NCBI RefSeq assembly: GCF_000003815.2
Contig: NC_049982.1
Coordinates: 18,529,534 to 18,593,533 of the forward strand
Direction of reading: 5' to 3'
Length of the DNA: 64,000 nucleotides
Origin: Branchiostoma floridae
Lineage: Eukaryota > Chordata > Leptocardii > Amphioxiformes > Branchiostomatidae
This document shows, in pieces, positions 21,401 through 34,082 of this stretch. Both the position numbers and the translations under genes were made by a program. Within the stretch, counting starts at the first letter, position 1, and every line of letters starts with the position of its first letter. Under the pieces are notes generated by a model, which was not told the DNA's origin, did no database searches, and worked only from the letters and a program-made list of their open reading frames with translations.

Positions 21401-24400
21401 ATGCATATCCCCCTGCTTATCGCTGTGGTTTTCTGCGTCTACAATGGCGTTGTAACGAGCCTGCCCTGTAAGTAAACCCGTTTGTTCGCTTTGCACAGGT
21501 CATTGTGAACTTTTTGCAACGAATTTCCACAAACTAACCGGGTAGTGACACCCATCTGTTTGTCGCACTTTTGCACACAATGGACTAGTCGTCGTACTAG
21601 TAATAAGTTCACAATAGTAATGTGATACTATATAAGACGCACGTGGCCTTTTGGATTTTAATGAGAGCATATTCACTGTTAGAAATAACCTCAAAATGAT
21701 AAAACAATATGTTCAATTTAAAGAAGTCAACGTTGCATTTGCATTGTCGTATGTCCCAAGCCCGTGTGGCCGTGTTTCCTTCTTGTGTCAGTTTTTAAAT
21801 TGGTAAAAACCTTGTTGGCGTTGTGCGACTAAGGTTAAGTCCCTAAAGTAAGTTTGAACTATCCATATTACCGCAAATGTGCTGCATTCAACTTCTGCCC
21901 ACCCCATGTTCACAGCCCCGGCTATGAGAAGTCCACCTCCGGGGGCGGGGCCTGAGATGGGCATGGAGGTCATCTTACGTCACAACCAAGGTACGGGGGC
22001 AACTGCGCGGCCTCAATACTACTTATGTCTTGTGGACACCGTTATCTTTAAGTTTTATGCAACGTTCTATAGTTTACCGTACATTAGCATTTTGATTAAT
22101 CCATGTGTCAATGGACTGAAGATGACATCTGTACCTATAACTATGTTCGAGTACTCTATAGCTAGTCGGTGACATAACGCGAAAAAAAACGACGTTTCCA
22201 TTTTTTGACTACATGTATTTCTAACTGATGCGAAGCCGTAGTTGTGACAAATTTCCACTATTGGTTGAGATATTCCTCGAGCATTAAGATCTTGATTCTT
22301 CGGATCGGTCATGTCCCATATTCGTATCATAATTATACCTGAATATAAAAATACTAACCTGTGCTAAAGATTTGTAATGTATCCTTCCCAAGTAGACAAA
22401 CATTAAGTTAATCATCATAATTCATGCTGTGTTATATTGTGTCCGTGACAGCGAAAATATGACAACCAACCGTTAAGAAAAATTAGGACATCTTTTGGCG
22501 CTCTGTTGTTCAGGTCTACACCTGTTTCAAGGTGACATTGCTGGCGTGGACCCGGTGAGTATTTCAACAGCTCTTGCTATTCAAACCCCTAAGTTCGACT
22601 GATGATAAATAGAATTTACTGGGGGATTGCAGCTGCTTTTAGAAGTAAACTAAGGGAGACAATGAAATCCAGCACCCACACATGTAACGATAAACGTTAA
22701 CCCCGTACCGATCTCAGAAAAAAAGAAAGACCACACAAGGATGTGTGGAGAAAGGCCGCAAAATATTACAGATTATATGAGTAAATAGTAGTGTGGACGA
22801 GGGTCGTGTTTTAAGTCATCGGCCTTGAATAAGTGACAGTTGCGATTGGTGTATGCGCAGTTTTACGCTGAGTTTGGTGACAAAATAATAAGTATTGTAC
22901 ATGTACAACTCTACTTTACCCCCAGAACTCTCGTAATGCGATTTTGAATTCTGACATCTGGCCGGGAGGGGTCATCCCTTACGTCATCAGTAGCGAGTAC
23001 AGTAAGTGTGTGATGTACTTTGCAGTTTTCAACTATGTACACTATAAAGTTCAGAACTGATTCCAATGCAATTTAAGCAGATCTTTAAATAATCTGATTC
23101 AGATGATAACAATGTGAGGTTTAGGAAGAAAGGCTTCAGATATCTCTAGCATAGTTGGACGATCATGTTGTTCATCATGCAAACCGCATTACAGGTATTA
23201 CGTAATACGTATTACCACTGTATCAGTGTATCTACTTTACAAGAGAAACATGACTATGGAAATGGCGAATTGTTTAACACCTAGCGCAACGTATATTGCA
23301 CAAAGGCATATCATCTTTGAACATTTTCAATGTGCCTTTTGAATACAATAAGGGTGAACACTTTTCAATACAAAAACTATATTTTTCAAACCTTTTCAGA
23401 TATTGACTGTGCGGATGAACACGAGAACTGTGCCTACTGGGCCGGTATCGGAGAATGTGTGAACACGCCCATCTACATGAACACTAAGTGTCGTCTGAGC
23501 TGTGCGGTGTGTCAGGCAGGTACTGGGTCAATGTACAATATATCAATTTGTAATTATGTTGCCCCATCTAAGCTTATCATGATATTGCCTGCTTAATGAT
23601 CGAAACACATGAAAAGATAGTCGTAATTTATGTGTCAAATTGTCGACGTCAATACCCAGTGTGTTGCTTTTCTGTTTTATGTTTGGTGTCATGAAGAAAG
23701 GTTATGTCTCTTGCTAGCTAAGAAGCTAGTAATGAATACACTTAGTCTAGTGCTTTCCTGACCTCACAGACCCTGTGTATGAGACCTGTAACGACACCAA
23801 CATAGACTGTGCGTACTGGGCGGGGCAGGGGGAGTGCACCAACCCACAGTACCAGGAGTACATGACCAACTCCTGCCCGTGGAGCTGTGGGATCTGTCAG
23901 GTCCCCATTGGTGAGCGTCAAACCGGCTCTTAATGACTTTATTTTTAATAATTATCTTATTTGTGCTCAATAGTTTTCATTACTTAAGATCTGTCAAGAT
24001 CTTTTGGGGTTACCCCAGATACAAGTCACAGTACATAATCTACAATCCTTTGTAATAAATAACGTTGCCCACTGATATGATGGGAAAAGAGATGCCACCG
24101 AGAAAGTGTATCACAGAAACAGTTTAAAGATTTATTTAAAGATTCTGTTTTTTTTAAATAGACCATTCCTTGCCATGAACAAGGTCGAATATTTTTTACT
24201 AGATTTGCATCACTTGTTTCTCCTCAGCGCGTGGTTCAGAAGCCGGACTGATCATGGACGGGATTAAGGAGTTCAACACCCGGACTTGTGTTCACTTCGT
24301 CCCGAGGACACCGAGCGACCAGGACTACGTTCTCATCAGGAAACTAGACGGGTACCCGTTTTATACGATCCATGATTTGCTGTGCCTTAAAAAAATAAGT

Positions 24401-25826
24401 GGGTATCTCACCAAAACTGGGGTGCTTTGACGACGTCGCTACGGCCGAGCGGTTTGCTCAACAATAAAGTTTTGTTACGCTTTGTGTGCCTTGTTGCCTT
24501 TTCAGTCTTGAAGTTTGCATGATATTCCCATTATCAAGTCAAATGAAACACAGACTCGATTTAGAACGCCATTGTACTATATGTACAGTCCATTTCTCTA
24601 TGTTTCTTTTCCTTCTGAAAGCAACACAGAAGATAACGCTAAAGGCATGTGACAAAAGCCACTGAGTGTGGTAATGGATTTTTTCCTCAGTTGTCACTCC
24701 CAGGTTGGGCGCATGGGCGGCCTGCAGGATTTGTCCCTGCACACCGACTGTCTGAGGAGCGGAACGATCGTCCATGAACTGATGCACGCTGTGGGGTTCT
24801 GGCACGAGCACTCCCGTCCGGACAGGGACGAGTGGGTCACCATCCACCTCCACAACGCGGACCGAGGTGAGGCTGGGACAGAGGACTGTGTAGTTTATCG
24901 TCTTTGTTTCCCCCCTTAAATTAACGTTACATACAACAAATGTGAAGATTCGTGGCTGGAACATTACTACATCATAAACTACAACCGCTTCGCTAGCTCA
25001 TTCGACAGATATGTTCTTAGTAGTGTTTCTAACTAGCTAGCAAGTGCTCAATATGGCATGGCATCACCAAGTGTTTTTTATTCTGTTTCATGCGCGCTAT
25101 GCACACACTCACATACACAGTGGCTTGTTCTATTAGGTCACCGATAAATTGCCTTCAATGTTTAAAATACAAGGCCATCCGATTCCTTCATTCCAGATCA
25201 GTGGCACGCCTTTGACAAGCACCATGAGTCCCGTACGCTGGGCCTGCCGTATGACTACAGTTCCGTCATGCACTACGACAGCCACGCCTTCAGTGTGAAC
25301 GGCCGAGAGACCATTTCTGCCAAGGTCAGCTGACACTTGTTATAAAGGGAATAGTTTAATCTCGAAGGCAAAGCTGTATAAATGTGCCTGGACCCATTTT
25401 ATAGATTGCTGTTTAACATCTTTACATGTGTTCACACGATGTGCACGTAGATGTATATGGCGTTTGGAAAGATGCTAGTTTTAACTTAGGATTTAATACT
25501 TCATACATAGTCGAAATGGCTCTTTCATAATGATAATGATATAAGTTAATGCAGGTTTGTCAGCAGAGTGGGTGTGCGAGAAATGAAAACAAAAAATAAA
25601 CCAAATAAAAAAAAATGGGTTGTTTGTAGAAATAGCCGGTATCAACCTGAGGAATGGTCATGCTGTGAAAGGCTGTTACCTCCAGACACCTGACGTGCTT
25701 TCGTCTCAATATTCCCCGCAGCGTGCGCTGAACGGCGCGGTGCTGGGCTGGTGGACTGACGCGGGGCTGAACGATCTGGACGTGCAGAAGGTCAACACGC
25801 TGTACGGCTGCGCAACGCGTCAATAA
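21401..25826 (+). CDS. astacin-like metalloprotease A with two ShK modules inside the catalytic domain
   Basis: Secreted zinc endopeptidase of the astacin (M12A) family. Exons: 21401-21467, 21916-21990, 22514-22554, 22926-23001, 23400-23519, 23770-23910, 24228-24351, 24691-24866, 25197-25324, 25722-25826; 350 residues, all phases consistent. Order: signal peptide MHIPLLIAVVFC, short propeptide with the aspartate-switch motif FQGDI, first catalytic strand WPGGVIPYVI, ShK1 and ShK2 (six Cys each, with AYWAG and GEC blocks), then the remaining catalytic domain: [18 protein letters not shown] (zinc His 243, 247, 253; Glu 244) and Met-turn SVMHY (298-300). The four catalytic-domain Cys of astacins are all present. 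This is the most diverged of the five copies and is intact. Substrate is unknown. Confidence 0.93.
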
Positions 25827-25827
25827 A
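25822..25827 (+). terminator. AATAAA overlapping the stop codon of astacin A
   Basis: The stop codon lies in CAATAAAG, so the hexamer AATAAA begins inside the last sense codon. If used as the poly(A) signal, the 3' UTR would be only a few tens of bases. A related AATAAAGATGCGACAT block recurs downstream of astacin B (about 34427) as part of the duplicated unit. Confidence 0.4.
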
Positions 25828-26074
25828 GATGCGACATCAAGCAACTGTCTTGTCATGATTATGAATGAATGAATTAATGCGTCGGCTCGCCCACACATAA
25901 GATACCGAAACAAGAAAAACATAACATTAGAGTCATATCAGATGGAACATTAGTAATAGATAATGTTAACTCAATATCCAACCTTCGAGATTAAACTATT
26001 TCCCTAGATTCCCTTCCATTAAAGTATGCCCTTTCATACGACAGAAGGCACACATACACACACACATATATTTA

Positions 26075-26425
26075 TTTAGATGTACCAAATTTGTGGAAGG
26101 GTTGACATAACAGGTGACTATGACCTTTTCAAAATGTCAACCCGGAGACCAGACTGTAAGGTTTGATCCACTCACACCGGGAAGGTCCCCTACTCTTTTC
26201 GATAAGGGTTCTTCACGTGCGTGGGGAGTGGCTCCACTTAACGTCCTATCCGAGGGACGGCCCTATAGCCGAAGCTAGGTACTCATTTCCCCCTCAGTTA
26301 AGTGAGGAAAGCCGTGTTAAGTGCCTTTCTCAAGGGTACAAGATCGGTGACACCATAGGGTTCGAACTCGAGATCTCTAGGTCGCCACGCGATCTCTCAC
26401 ACACACTCCCACGGTACACGTTAAC
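26075..26425 (-). mobile_element. tRNA-type SINE insertion
   Basis: On the minus strand a polymerase III B-box-like word AGTTCGAACCC lies near one end, followed by the sequence around CTTGAGAAAGGCACTTAAC and GTACCTAGCTTCGGCT that is widespread in animal SINEs. The corresponding interval upstream of copy C (about 34600-34660) lacks this block while flanks match, so it is a true insertion in the B unit. Exact ends are not resolved. Confidence 0.7.
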
Positions 26426-26795
26426 GGTTATGGGAATCACCAGATGCTGTAATTCATACAAAAGTCACGTGGCTCCATCAACAGATTCACAGTCCTAACC
26501 AAAGCCCATCTGTGCTTATGATTTTTCAAAGTTTTATTTTGACCTTAATTGAACAATTGAGATTAAGACAGATCATAATGCCCATATTGATACAATCACA
26601 GCTTATGGTTAATATGAGCAAACACGGTTTGTTCATATTAACCGTAGGCTCTAACAGTATTGATTGCTGTCTGCTTACGTAAGTATAATTATATAACTGC
26701 TTACTTGTGACGATAAGCGTACCAATCACCGTGTACCAACCAACTAATTGTTGACTTTACAGTCGATGCCCTCGAGAACGAACCATGAAGATATG

Positions 26796-26803
26796 CATAA
26801 ATA
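26796..26803 (+). promoter_or_regulatory. TATA-like box of astacin B
   Basis: CATAAATA lies 56 bp upstream of the ATG at 26859 and is preserved upstream of copy C at the same distance. It implies a short 5' UTR of about 30 bases. Confidence 0.6.
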
Positions 26804-26858
26804 CAAAAACGTACTCAGTCAGAATTGAGACCCAATCCTGCTTGCCCACCGTCTCATC

Positions 26859-29800
26859 ATGTATGCCTCTGCAATACTTCTGTTGTTCGGTGCCGGACTG
26901 GCGGCCAGTGCGCCCGGTTGGTATACTAGTACTTGCTTGACAGAGAGGACTAGAGCAGCTTGCTGTGAAAATAATGCAATCAATATTACGATATAAGACT
27001 GGCGTAAAGCTAAGGGCACAACCTGTCGTACGTGCAATTTGTCCGTACGTTTTTTGGGGAGGCCACGTCCGCCACGTATTTCTGAAAACGTGGAGAACGA
27101 CTAGGAAGAGTAGGGAGGGAGTACGTCAACGCACGGCACACAAAGTTTTACCTGCACGTTAAGTTCTACGGCGTGTCTGCATGCTCCAAAATCCGTCGGA
27201 TTCCCAACGAGTTCGTACGGAGGCGGTACTTACCACTTACGGATCCCCAAAGATTGCCCACGTTTTGGCACATAGACAGCACGTATATGCACGTACGATG
27301 GGTTGTGCCCTTAGCTTAAGGTCTCTTATTTTCCTTTGTACGTTGGGGATATGGCAATATCCGTATTCTACGTTCTGTGCATTGGTTTAACAATGTTTTA
27401 AGTATATATTGTTTAAAAATCTTCTGTGGACAGTGGTCAGCGTTAACTCCTTGGTTAGCTACAGGATACTGGTTTTATTCCGCTCCAACTTTCACATGTT
27501 TGTTTCACGCTGAAAGCCAAGGAAACCGTGAAATCTGCATGTTGTAAAGGCGACGTAGAATGGTGTTTCGTAGGCTGGCCTGCATCTGACGTGACTTAGG
27601 GTAGTACGAGGACTAATCTGCGCGGGATTCACTTTGTTTTACATAATGATATTGTTAAATACCTGCAAAACTTAAACATTTGTCTCCTGAGTATGCGGAC
27701 GTACATTGTGGGTACTTTTTGTTACATTAGGAACTAAGAATGCTATTTCTACCATGCAAATATTCATCCTGTCATCGTTCCTATCCTGCGCACTCCATTA
27801 TTCATGACAACCAACACGCTATTCTTCTCTGACCTCCAACTTGATGCGGTCTTTGTCTATTCTCCAAGCAGAGGTTGGGTCGTGGAGATAGTAAATTTAG
27901 ATGTCGGGATTTTTACCGGCTCGCTCCCCTCTAGCTAGCCGGTAAAAATGCCGACATCTACTATCTCCACAACACGACCTCTGCTTGGAGAATAGTCTTT
28001 GTCGACAACGTACGAGGGGCATTCAATAAGTAATGTCCCTGACCCATTTACCATAGCAGGAGAGTAATGAAACTTGGCACAGTTATTAGTCTTTCTCTAC
28101 ATAGGAACCACCCAGAGTTATGCATTTCTCCCATCATTTGATGTAGCTCTGGACACCGTTCTTGTAGGACACCCCAGGTTGGTCCTCCGACAGATGCCTC
28201 ATCAATGGCAGAAGAGGGACGACCAGGTCTGGGAGCTGTTTCCACAGACTTCCGGCCTTGTTTGAATTCAGGATGCCAGCGTTTTACAAGGTCATTTGAT
28301 GGGGCATCATCACCATAAGTTTTTTTCATTTCATCAAAAGTCCCTTTTGGTGTGCGTCCTTTCAAATACAAAAACCGGATCACTGCGCGACACTAAACTT
28401 GCTCCATTTCACACCTGGTCCATTTCGCACCTGCCTCAGTTCAAACACCAGTAAATCAGTAACCATAATTAGTTCAGAGCTGTATTTTGCAACATAACCC
28501 ATAGAGATATGACTCATTACACATGCAACATTTCATCTAGATCAGACAACTGGCAGTGGGTCAGGGGCATTACTTATTGAATGCCCCTCGTATCTGAATA
28601 TGATGAACGTTGTAATACTGTCTATAAGATGCATCTTTGACACATCATTTGGAGTATGCTCTGTTCTTTGCACACAGCCGACATCCTCCGTAGCTCGCCG
28701 CCGGAACCAGAGACTGTAACGCAGGCTATCATGAAGCAGAACGAGGGTAAGCGTTACAGACGAACTATGTTTAGTTTGGTAGATTTGTCATATGTATTTT
28801 CAATTGTGCTGTTTCTTTGGATGACGTCTAAAAAGAGAGACAATTCAATGTTAATTCTGACAAACTTTAAAAGACATTACTTGCAGTGTAATCCTTTGCA
28901 CGTGGCCTGCCACAGCAACAGAGAATTCTGTCTCAGATTTAAAAATTGCTCCAATGATCTTGCCCAATATATAGGACTGAACCTGTACCAAGGCGACATT
29001 GACGGCCTGGATCCTGTGAGTAACAAATAAAGCACATTGTACAGAGGTAGTGCGCAATATAATTCCACGTCACTTGCTTCTTAAGACGTTCTTAGTTGGA
29101 ACAGAATCATCTTAGTGAGCAGCGTTGCTTTTCGTGGGTATTAATCAACTACTGAATTAGCACAGTTATTTAGTTTCATGATATTCCATCTTCAAATCAC
29201 ATAGCTACGACCAAGGACAGCAGGCACGATATATAATGCTTTTATGTCCATAAATTGGATTTGATTATAAATGAATGAATGAATGAAAGACCTTTATTGT
29301 ACATTCATGCCTCGACGGGCTAGGTACAGGTCACTGATAACAGACATGACTGATAACAGACATAACAAACATATGCAAAAAACAACAAGATACAATTAAC
29401 TAGCTGAAGGTACTAAGCTAACAGGATGGTCGACATCTTCTCGCTTCTTTGTACAGGTGTAGATATAGGAACAGATAATGTTTGATATACAGGGTTTGTC
29501 TAAATAACTCCACTATTGCAGAACTCCCGAAATGCGATTCACGATGCAACGCGTTGGCCAAACGGTGTGATTCCTTACGTCATCGGGGGTGAATTCAGTA
29601 AGTCCCACTTCATGTCCTGTTCATGTCATAACGCGGTTTATGAAGCTTTAACTGAAAGGTCTGCATTATAATGTGGTAAATAGAGTCGGTGGTCTGAGCT
29701 TATTGAAGATATCAATGTTTAGTAAAAGTTTCTCTCTCCAGGTTACTCCTGTTTTGACGCTGATGGTAACTGCGGGTCCTGGGCCTCCGCGGGAGAGTGC

Positions 29801-32800
29801 ACCAACAACCCGAACTTCATGCAGGGCAGCTGCCCGCAGAGCTGTGGCATGTGTCGCCGCTCCGCGGTTGGTACGCAACAACTACTTTTTGTCGACGCCT
29901 CAGAGGCGAACCTAATAGTATAGTTTGCGACCGGTTAACAAGAATTCCCAAAATCTCGGGAATTTTACTACAGGCATGTGTAGTTGCATAATCAATTTAG
30001 AAGGGAATAACTCGTGAATGGATTGACGGATCTTCATGGTATTTAGAATGTAAATAGCTTTTGGGATACCTTACATAATTAAATGCTAATCATGCAAATC
30101 AGGGGCTTATTTGCATAATTGACGGGGACAGTTTATAAATACACTGCATTTTATGTTAGAATACTCAAAAATATGCCATATGTAACTCAAAAAGAGAGAA
30201 ATATTAGGCTTACTGTTAAGGATATATACCATTGGCAAAAATTCCCGAAATTCCACAGCCATTCGTCCGCGCGTGTGCGATTGCACCATCCTTTTGAAAG
30301 GGAATAACTCGAGAAGGGGTTGACTGATCATCGTGATTTTTGATATGTAGATAACTTCGGAGATGCCTTCCATAAATCAGGACTATCAATTCAAACCAGA
30401 GGCTAATCTATCATGATTAATGAGCACTGTTTATTAAACCACAGTACTAGTATTCCATTACTAATAGGGCTCTTAAAAATGATATCTGTAACTAGAAAAG
30501 ATAAATATTGGCAGACATCAATTATGCATACAGCCAGGCGAAAGGATACAACAACAATCATTGATACTTATAAACAATAAAAACCGTCGCCATGGGCAAT
30601 AGTCTTTATTACCACGCTTATCTTAATTCCGTATATCTCGTGGATAGTAACAATCTATAAGTAGATGTAAGGATCCGACTGATTTTCGGTGTTTTACGAC
30701 TGTTTTTGAAGCAGTTAGCACTCCTTTCTAGTATTGTACTTTTAACAGAGGAGGAGGCGAAACGTTAGAGTGTGATAGACGTAGCAGAAAAGTGTGCTAA
30801 AATCATAAAACATTCAGAATTAACCGGAGCCGTACATCTGATTAGAGATTAGGTAGCGTATGGTCATGGCGACAATATCATATTCTAGCGTACTTGCTTG
30901 CACGGGAACTGTCACTATTATAGCTTTTTGGTAAACAAAATGCTTATACTCCTGTACAACTGACAAGTCATATATATATATTCTATATACAAATGCCATG
31001 GTGTGCTTGTGACTGATACAGAATATCTATACTAGTGACATTAAATACGCTACACAGACAATTAGATGCTGCTCATATATTGAGCCAATAGATATGTATA
31101 TTGAATCCTAGACAGGAGCTGTACAGACGATAACGAATGGTGCTCTCACTGGGCTGGGCAAGGGGAGTGTACCAACAACCCCGCCTACATGAACGCCAAC
31201 TGCCAGCTGAGCTGCGGACTGTGCACGTCAGGCGGTGGCGGTGGAGGTGACGTATCAATATATATTTGTCATACATGTATTGCAGATAGGACTCCGTACA
31301 CAGAATAAAATGGATATCAAGGGCGTTATGATGCAGAAATGCAAAAAGCGGTCTAGATACATGAGAAGTGTTAAATTCATATTCACAACATAAGATGTAT
31401 TGTAAAGGTCATAAATTTCTTCTCCCATCATAGTTTCAACCAAGTCTGTGTCATATATTTCAAAACATAATTAGATATTCGCAAGTGGGTTCATCTGTAG
31501 CAATAATCAACATTATGATACAATATTAAACTTTATATCCGCACACAAAATAAAGCACTTACCAACAAGCTTTCGATCAGTCCTCTGATTCTTATGACAC
31601 AAATCTTATGTCACACATCCAGACTGGGAGTGTGACGTCAGCAATGGATCAAAGGTTCTTGGAAGTCAGTATTGTCCCCCGTCTCGGTTCAGGGAAGGTT
31701 GATGGGCTCTGATGTAAATGGCTTTCACTCCCCTGAGAGGGATGATGAGATATTGAATGATCAGAACCAAATAATCACGTACCTCATTGGGTTTGGTTGA
31801 TATGATTTTCCTGACAGCTTGTACGGACAACCATGAACATTGCGGGTACTGGGCCAGCGTTGGCGAGTGTACCAACAGCGCCGACTACATGAACCAGAAC
31901 TGCATGCTGAGCTGCAACCTGTGTGGAGGTGGCGGAAACAACAATGGAGGTAATCTGTCCATACATGTATTGATATGCAGTGTCAAATTGAATTGGTATA
32001 CAGAACAAAACAAAAATTAACATTGATCAACTTACTCCAAGAGAAACTCTCCCTTGATTATCATTTGACACAGAAATCAAATTTCTACCTGCGTGGACTA
32101 ACGCTTATTCACCTTTATCCGCGGGGTAACCTATATCCGTTGCTTTTAAAAACAGAGTACTTAGGCACATCAAGCCAACGGGAGGTAGTTTTAAACTGCA
32201 ATGTACTGAAAATATTGCAATTTGAAAACAACGTCCGTTGACGTGATATCCCCAAGTACCCAGTTTCTAAAAGCAACGGATATAGGTTACCCAACGGATA
32301 AAGGTGAACTAGCGTTAAATGTAACTTTGACATCTACGTACAATCGTCGTCATGCAGAATTCTTACAGTTGTAATCAATCTATCAATGGTATACAAAGAT
32401 ATTGAATAAAGGTGTAGATTACATGAAGATACGGCCATGATATTGAGGCAGGATAGCATATAAGCTCTTCCTGTAAACACCAAGAACGTTGCACTGAAAC
32501 AAAGTTGAGTCCAACAAAGTACGTGAATTGTGAGTCTAAAACCCTATGTGACCATAACATTTTTGATGTCCAGGTACAACTCAGACCACTACTGCTTCTG
32601 CCGGGTCAGAGGTTGGTCGGATTCAAGCCGCCATGGAAGAGTTCAACCGGCGAACCTGCATCCGCTTTGTGCCCCGGACTAACGAACAGAACTACATCCA
32701 CATCAGGAAGAGTACAGGGTAGTCAACATATCAGTCTCTTCTCCAGCTTTAAACGGACGGAAAAGAGCTGCGACAAGGCAATAGTAGTATAAACAGATTC

Positions 32801-34082
32801 CATTTGATTATGAAATCGGACAATCGTGCCATTTTAATTTCAATAGACCTATGTATATGATACATCATATCATCAGTATCACAATCATCATTGGCTGGTT
32901 ACAGCACAGGTGGCTGTAAGTGTCTTCCAGTTCCTTTCGTCGCTGGCAAGGTGAGTTGATCTTTGTTGGTCATTGTAGCCTCCTAGCAGCTGTTGAATGT
33001 ACTACAAATGCAGGTGATAGATTGACTGCGTCTATCATGGAATAGGGCGTAATATAATGTCATAAATACGATATATATGATACATATCATGTATACAATC
33101 TGTTTCCCATAGCTGCCACGCGTACGTGGGTGTTCAGGGCGGGGCCCAGGAGGTGTCCCTCGGTGACGGGTGTCTCGGGAAGGCGACGATCATGCACGAA
33201 CTGATGCACGCCGCGGGATTCTGGCACGAGCACTCGCGCCCGGACAGGGACGACTGGGTCTATATCTACCTGGAAAACGTACCCCAAGGTAAACACTTTC
33301 TGTCGAGTAAAGCGTTACCCAGCCAGGCTGATTGTGTGTCTGTAGGTCGGTACATGTATTACAGAGAGTACGACTCCTAGATTAGAGGACGTATGTATTG
33401 CAGAGCCATTACTGTCAGTATGGATGCTGGTATTAAAACATCACTGGTTTTATTACTTTTTACACTGATGTCATTCTCAAGCAACTGATTCACCTACAGA
33501 AAGACAGAATCTGAATCTAAATTTATCGGTCCGGAGGGTCCACTTATAACCAGTTCATCTTCGTCATTAGATAATGTTTATGTTGATAAATGATACTGAC
33601 ACAAGAACAGATTGCATTGAACGTTCAAAATACAAACGTTTCCGATTGGTTAATTCCAGCCCAATGGCACGCCTTCGACAAACACTCTGAATCGCGCACC
33701 CTGGGCCTGCAGTACGACTATGGTTCCATCATGCATTACGAGAGCCATGCCTTCAGTATGAACGGGAGGCAGGTCATCGTACCCAGGGTATGCTTCACTT
33801 TCATTACTATGTATAACACATACCATACTGATAACACTATACATTATTACATTCCACACACCTAGGTTTGCAAAGGGAAATAGCCCCGTGTAATACGTAA
33901 CAGATATCAAAGTCACAAAAGGCACACACGGCTTATGTTAAGGTTTTTCCATACTGATATTTTTACACCCATCCACTCTGCAGCACTCCACAAATGGCGT
34001 CGTGTTGGGAGCTGCTACGGACTTCAGTTCTCTGGATCTCCAGAAGCTCAACACGCTGTACAACTGCTATGGCGGCAAATAG
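26859..34082 (+). CDS. astacin-like metalloprotease B with three ShK modules inside the catalytic domain
   Basis: Secreted M12A zinc protease. Exons: 26859-26916, 28678-28746, 28975-29015, 29522-29597, 29742-29870, 31112-31246, 31818-31949, 32574-32718, 33113-33288, 33660-33787, 33984-34082; 1188 nt, 395 residues, phases consistent. Order: signal peptide (1-18), propeptide with YQGDI (Tyr for the usual Phe of the aspartate switch), first strand [11 protein letters not shown] (about 67-77), ShK1 (84-124), ShK2 (126-165), ShK3 (170-207), Gly-rich and Thr-rich linkers, then FNRRTCIRFVPRT, HELMHAAGFWHE (His 290, 294, 300; Glu 291) and SIMHY (Met345, Tyr347). All catalytic residues are present, so the enzyme is predicted active. 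Introns carry at least five insertions that copy C lacks. Near-identical to copy C; substrate unknown. Confidence 0.94.
27008..27316. mobile_element. TIR element in astacin B intron 1
   Basis: Begins AGCTAAGGGCACAACC and ends with its reverse complement GGTTGTGCCCTTAGCT; the arms extend inward through a GTACGTGCA word. The same point in copy C reads straight from GATTGGC into TTAAGGTCTC, so C gives the empty site. 309 bp, non-coding. Confidence 0.75.
27858..27994. mobile_element. 137 bp foldback MITE with 9 bp target duplication
   Basis: Starts TATTCTCCAAGCAGAGG and ends CCTCTGCTTGGAGAATA; arms of about 62 bp around a ~13 bp loop. Flanked by GTCTTTGTC at 27849-27857 and 27995-28003. Copy C has a single GTCTTTGTC (about 35710) and no insert, which confirms both the insertion and a 9 bp duplication (Mutator-like). 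Confidence 0.9.
28013..28590 (-). mobile_element. deleted mariner element with transposase remnant
   Basis: Inverted ends CGAGGGGCATTCAATAAGTA are flanked by TA (28011-28012, 28591-28592). On the minus strand 28383-28180 encodes a mariner transposase N-terminal fragment (KGRTPKGTFDEMKKTYGDDAP, then VKRWHPEFKQGR, then PRPGRPSSA). The fragment breaks off and the catalytic core is absent, so the element is an internally deleted, non-autonomous copy. Copy C lacks it (GACAACG directly followed by host intron), so the insertion postdates the B/C duplication or was never in C. Confidence 0.93.
29271..29505 (-). mobile_element. LINE 3' tail fragment with TTCA-type repeats
   Basis: Read on the minus strand it ends in AATAAAGGTCTTTCATTCATTC, the pattern of a CR1/L2-like LINE 3' end with a microsatellite tail. 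Copy C has an uninterrupted match across the site (GATTATAAATAACTCC), and AAAT flanks both ends in B, so this is a short 5'-truncated retro-insertion in intron 3. Confidence 0.7.
29890..30625. mobile_element. ~0.7 kb insertion in astacin B intron 5
   Basis: B and C introns match up to about 29885 and again from about 30630 (CTCGTGGATAGTAA), with this block only in B. It contains two copies of an AAGGGAATAACTCG word about 275 bp apart, each followed by a similar TTGAC(G/T)GAT sequence, so it is internally repetitive. No ends or coding region were recognised. Confidence 0.5.
32100..32316. mobile_element. 217 bp long-TIR MITE in astacin B intron 7
   Basis: Arms of about 85 bp: AACGCTTATTCACCTTTATC and its complement, with matching GGTAACCTATATCCGTTGC inside. 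Copy C lacks it between GACA and the shared TTTGACAT sequence. Non-coding. Confidence 0.8.

Larger units (their letters stand above)
25827..26858. other. intergenic region A-B, including astacin B promoter
   Basis: Homologous, apart from one insertion, to 34425-35101 between B and C. The homology marks the start of the tandem unit that produced B and C. Holds the SINE-like insertion below and a TATA-like box close to the B start. Confidence 0.75.

Noticed and set aside
26075-26425. tRNA gene
   Set aside because: Only a B-box-like word and SINE-type body are present; no full cloverleaf can be drawn, and copy C lacks the whole block.
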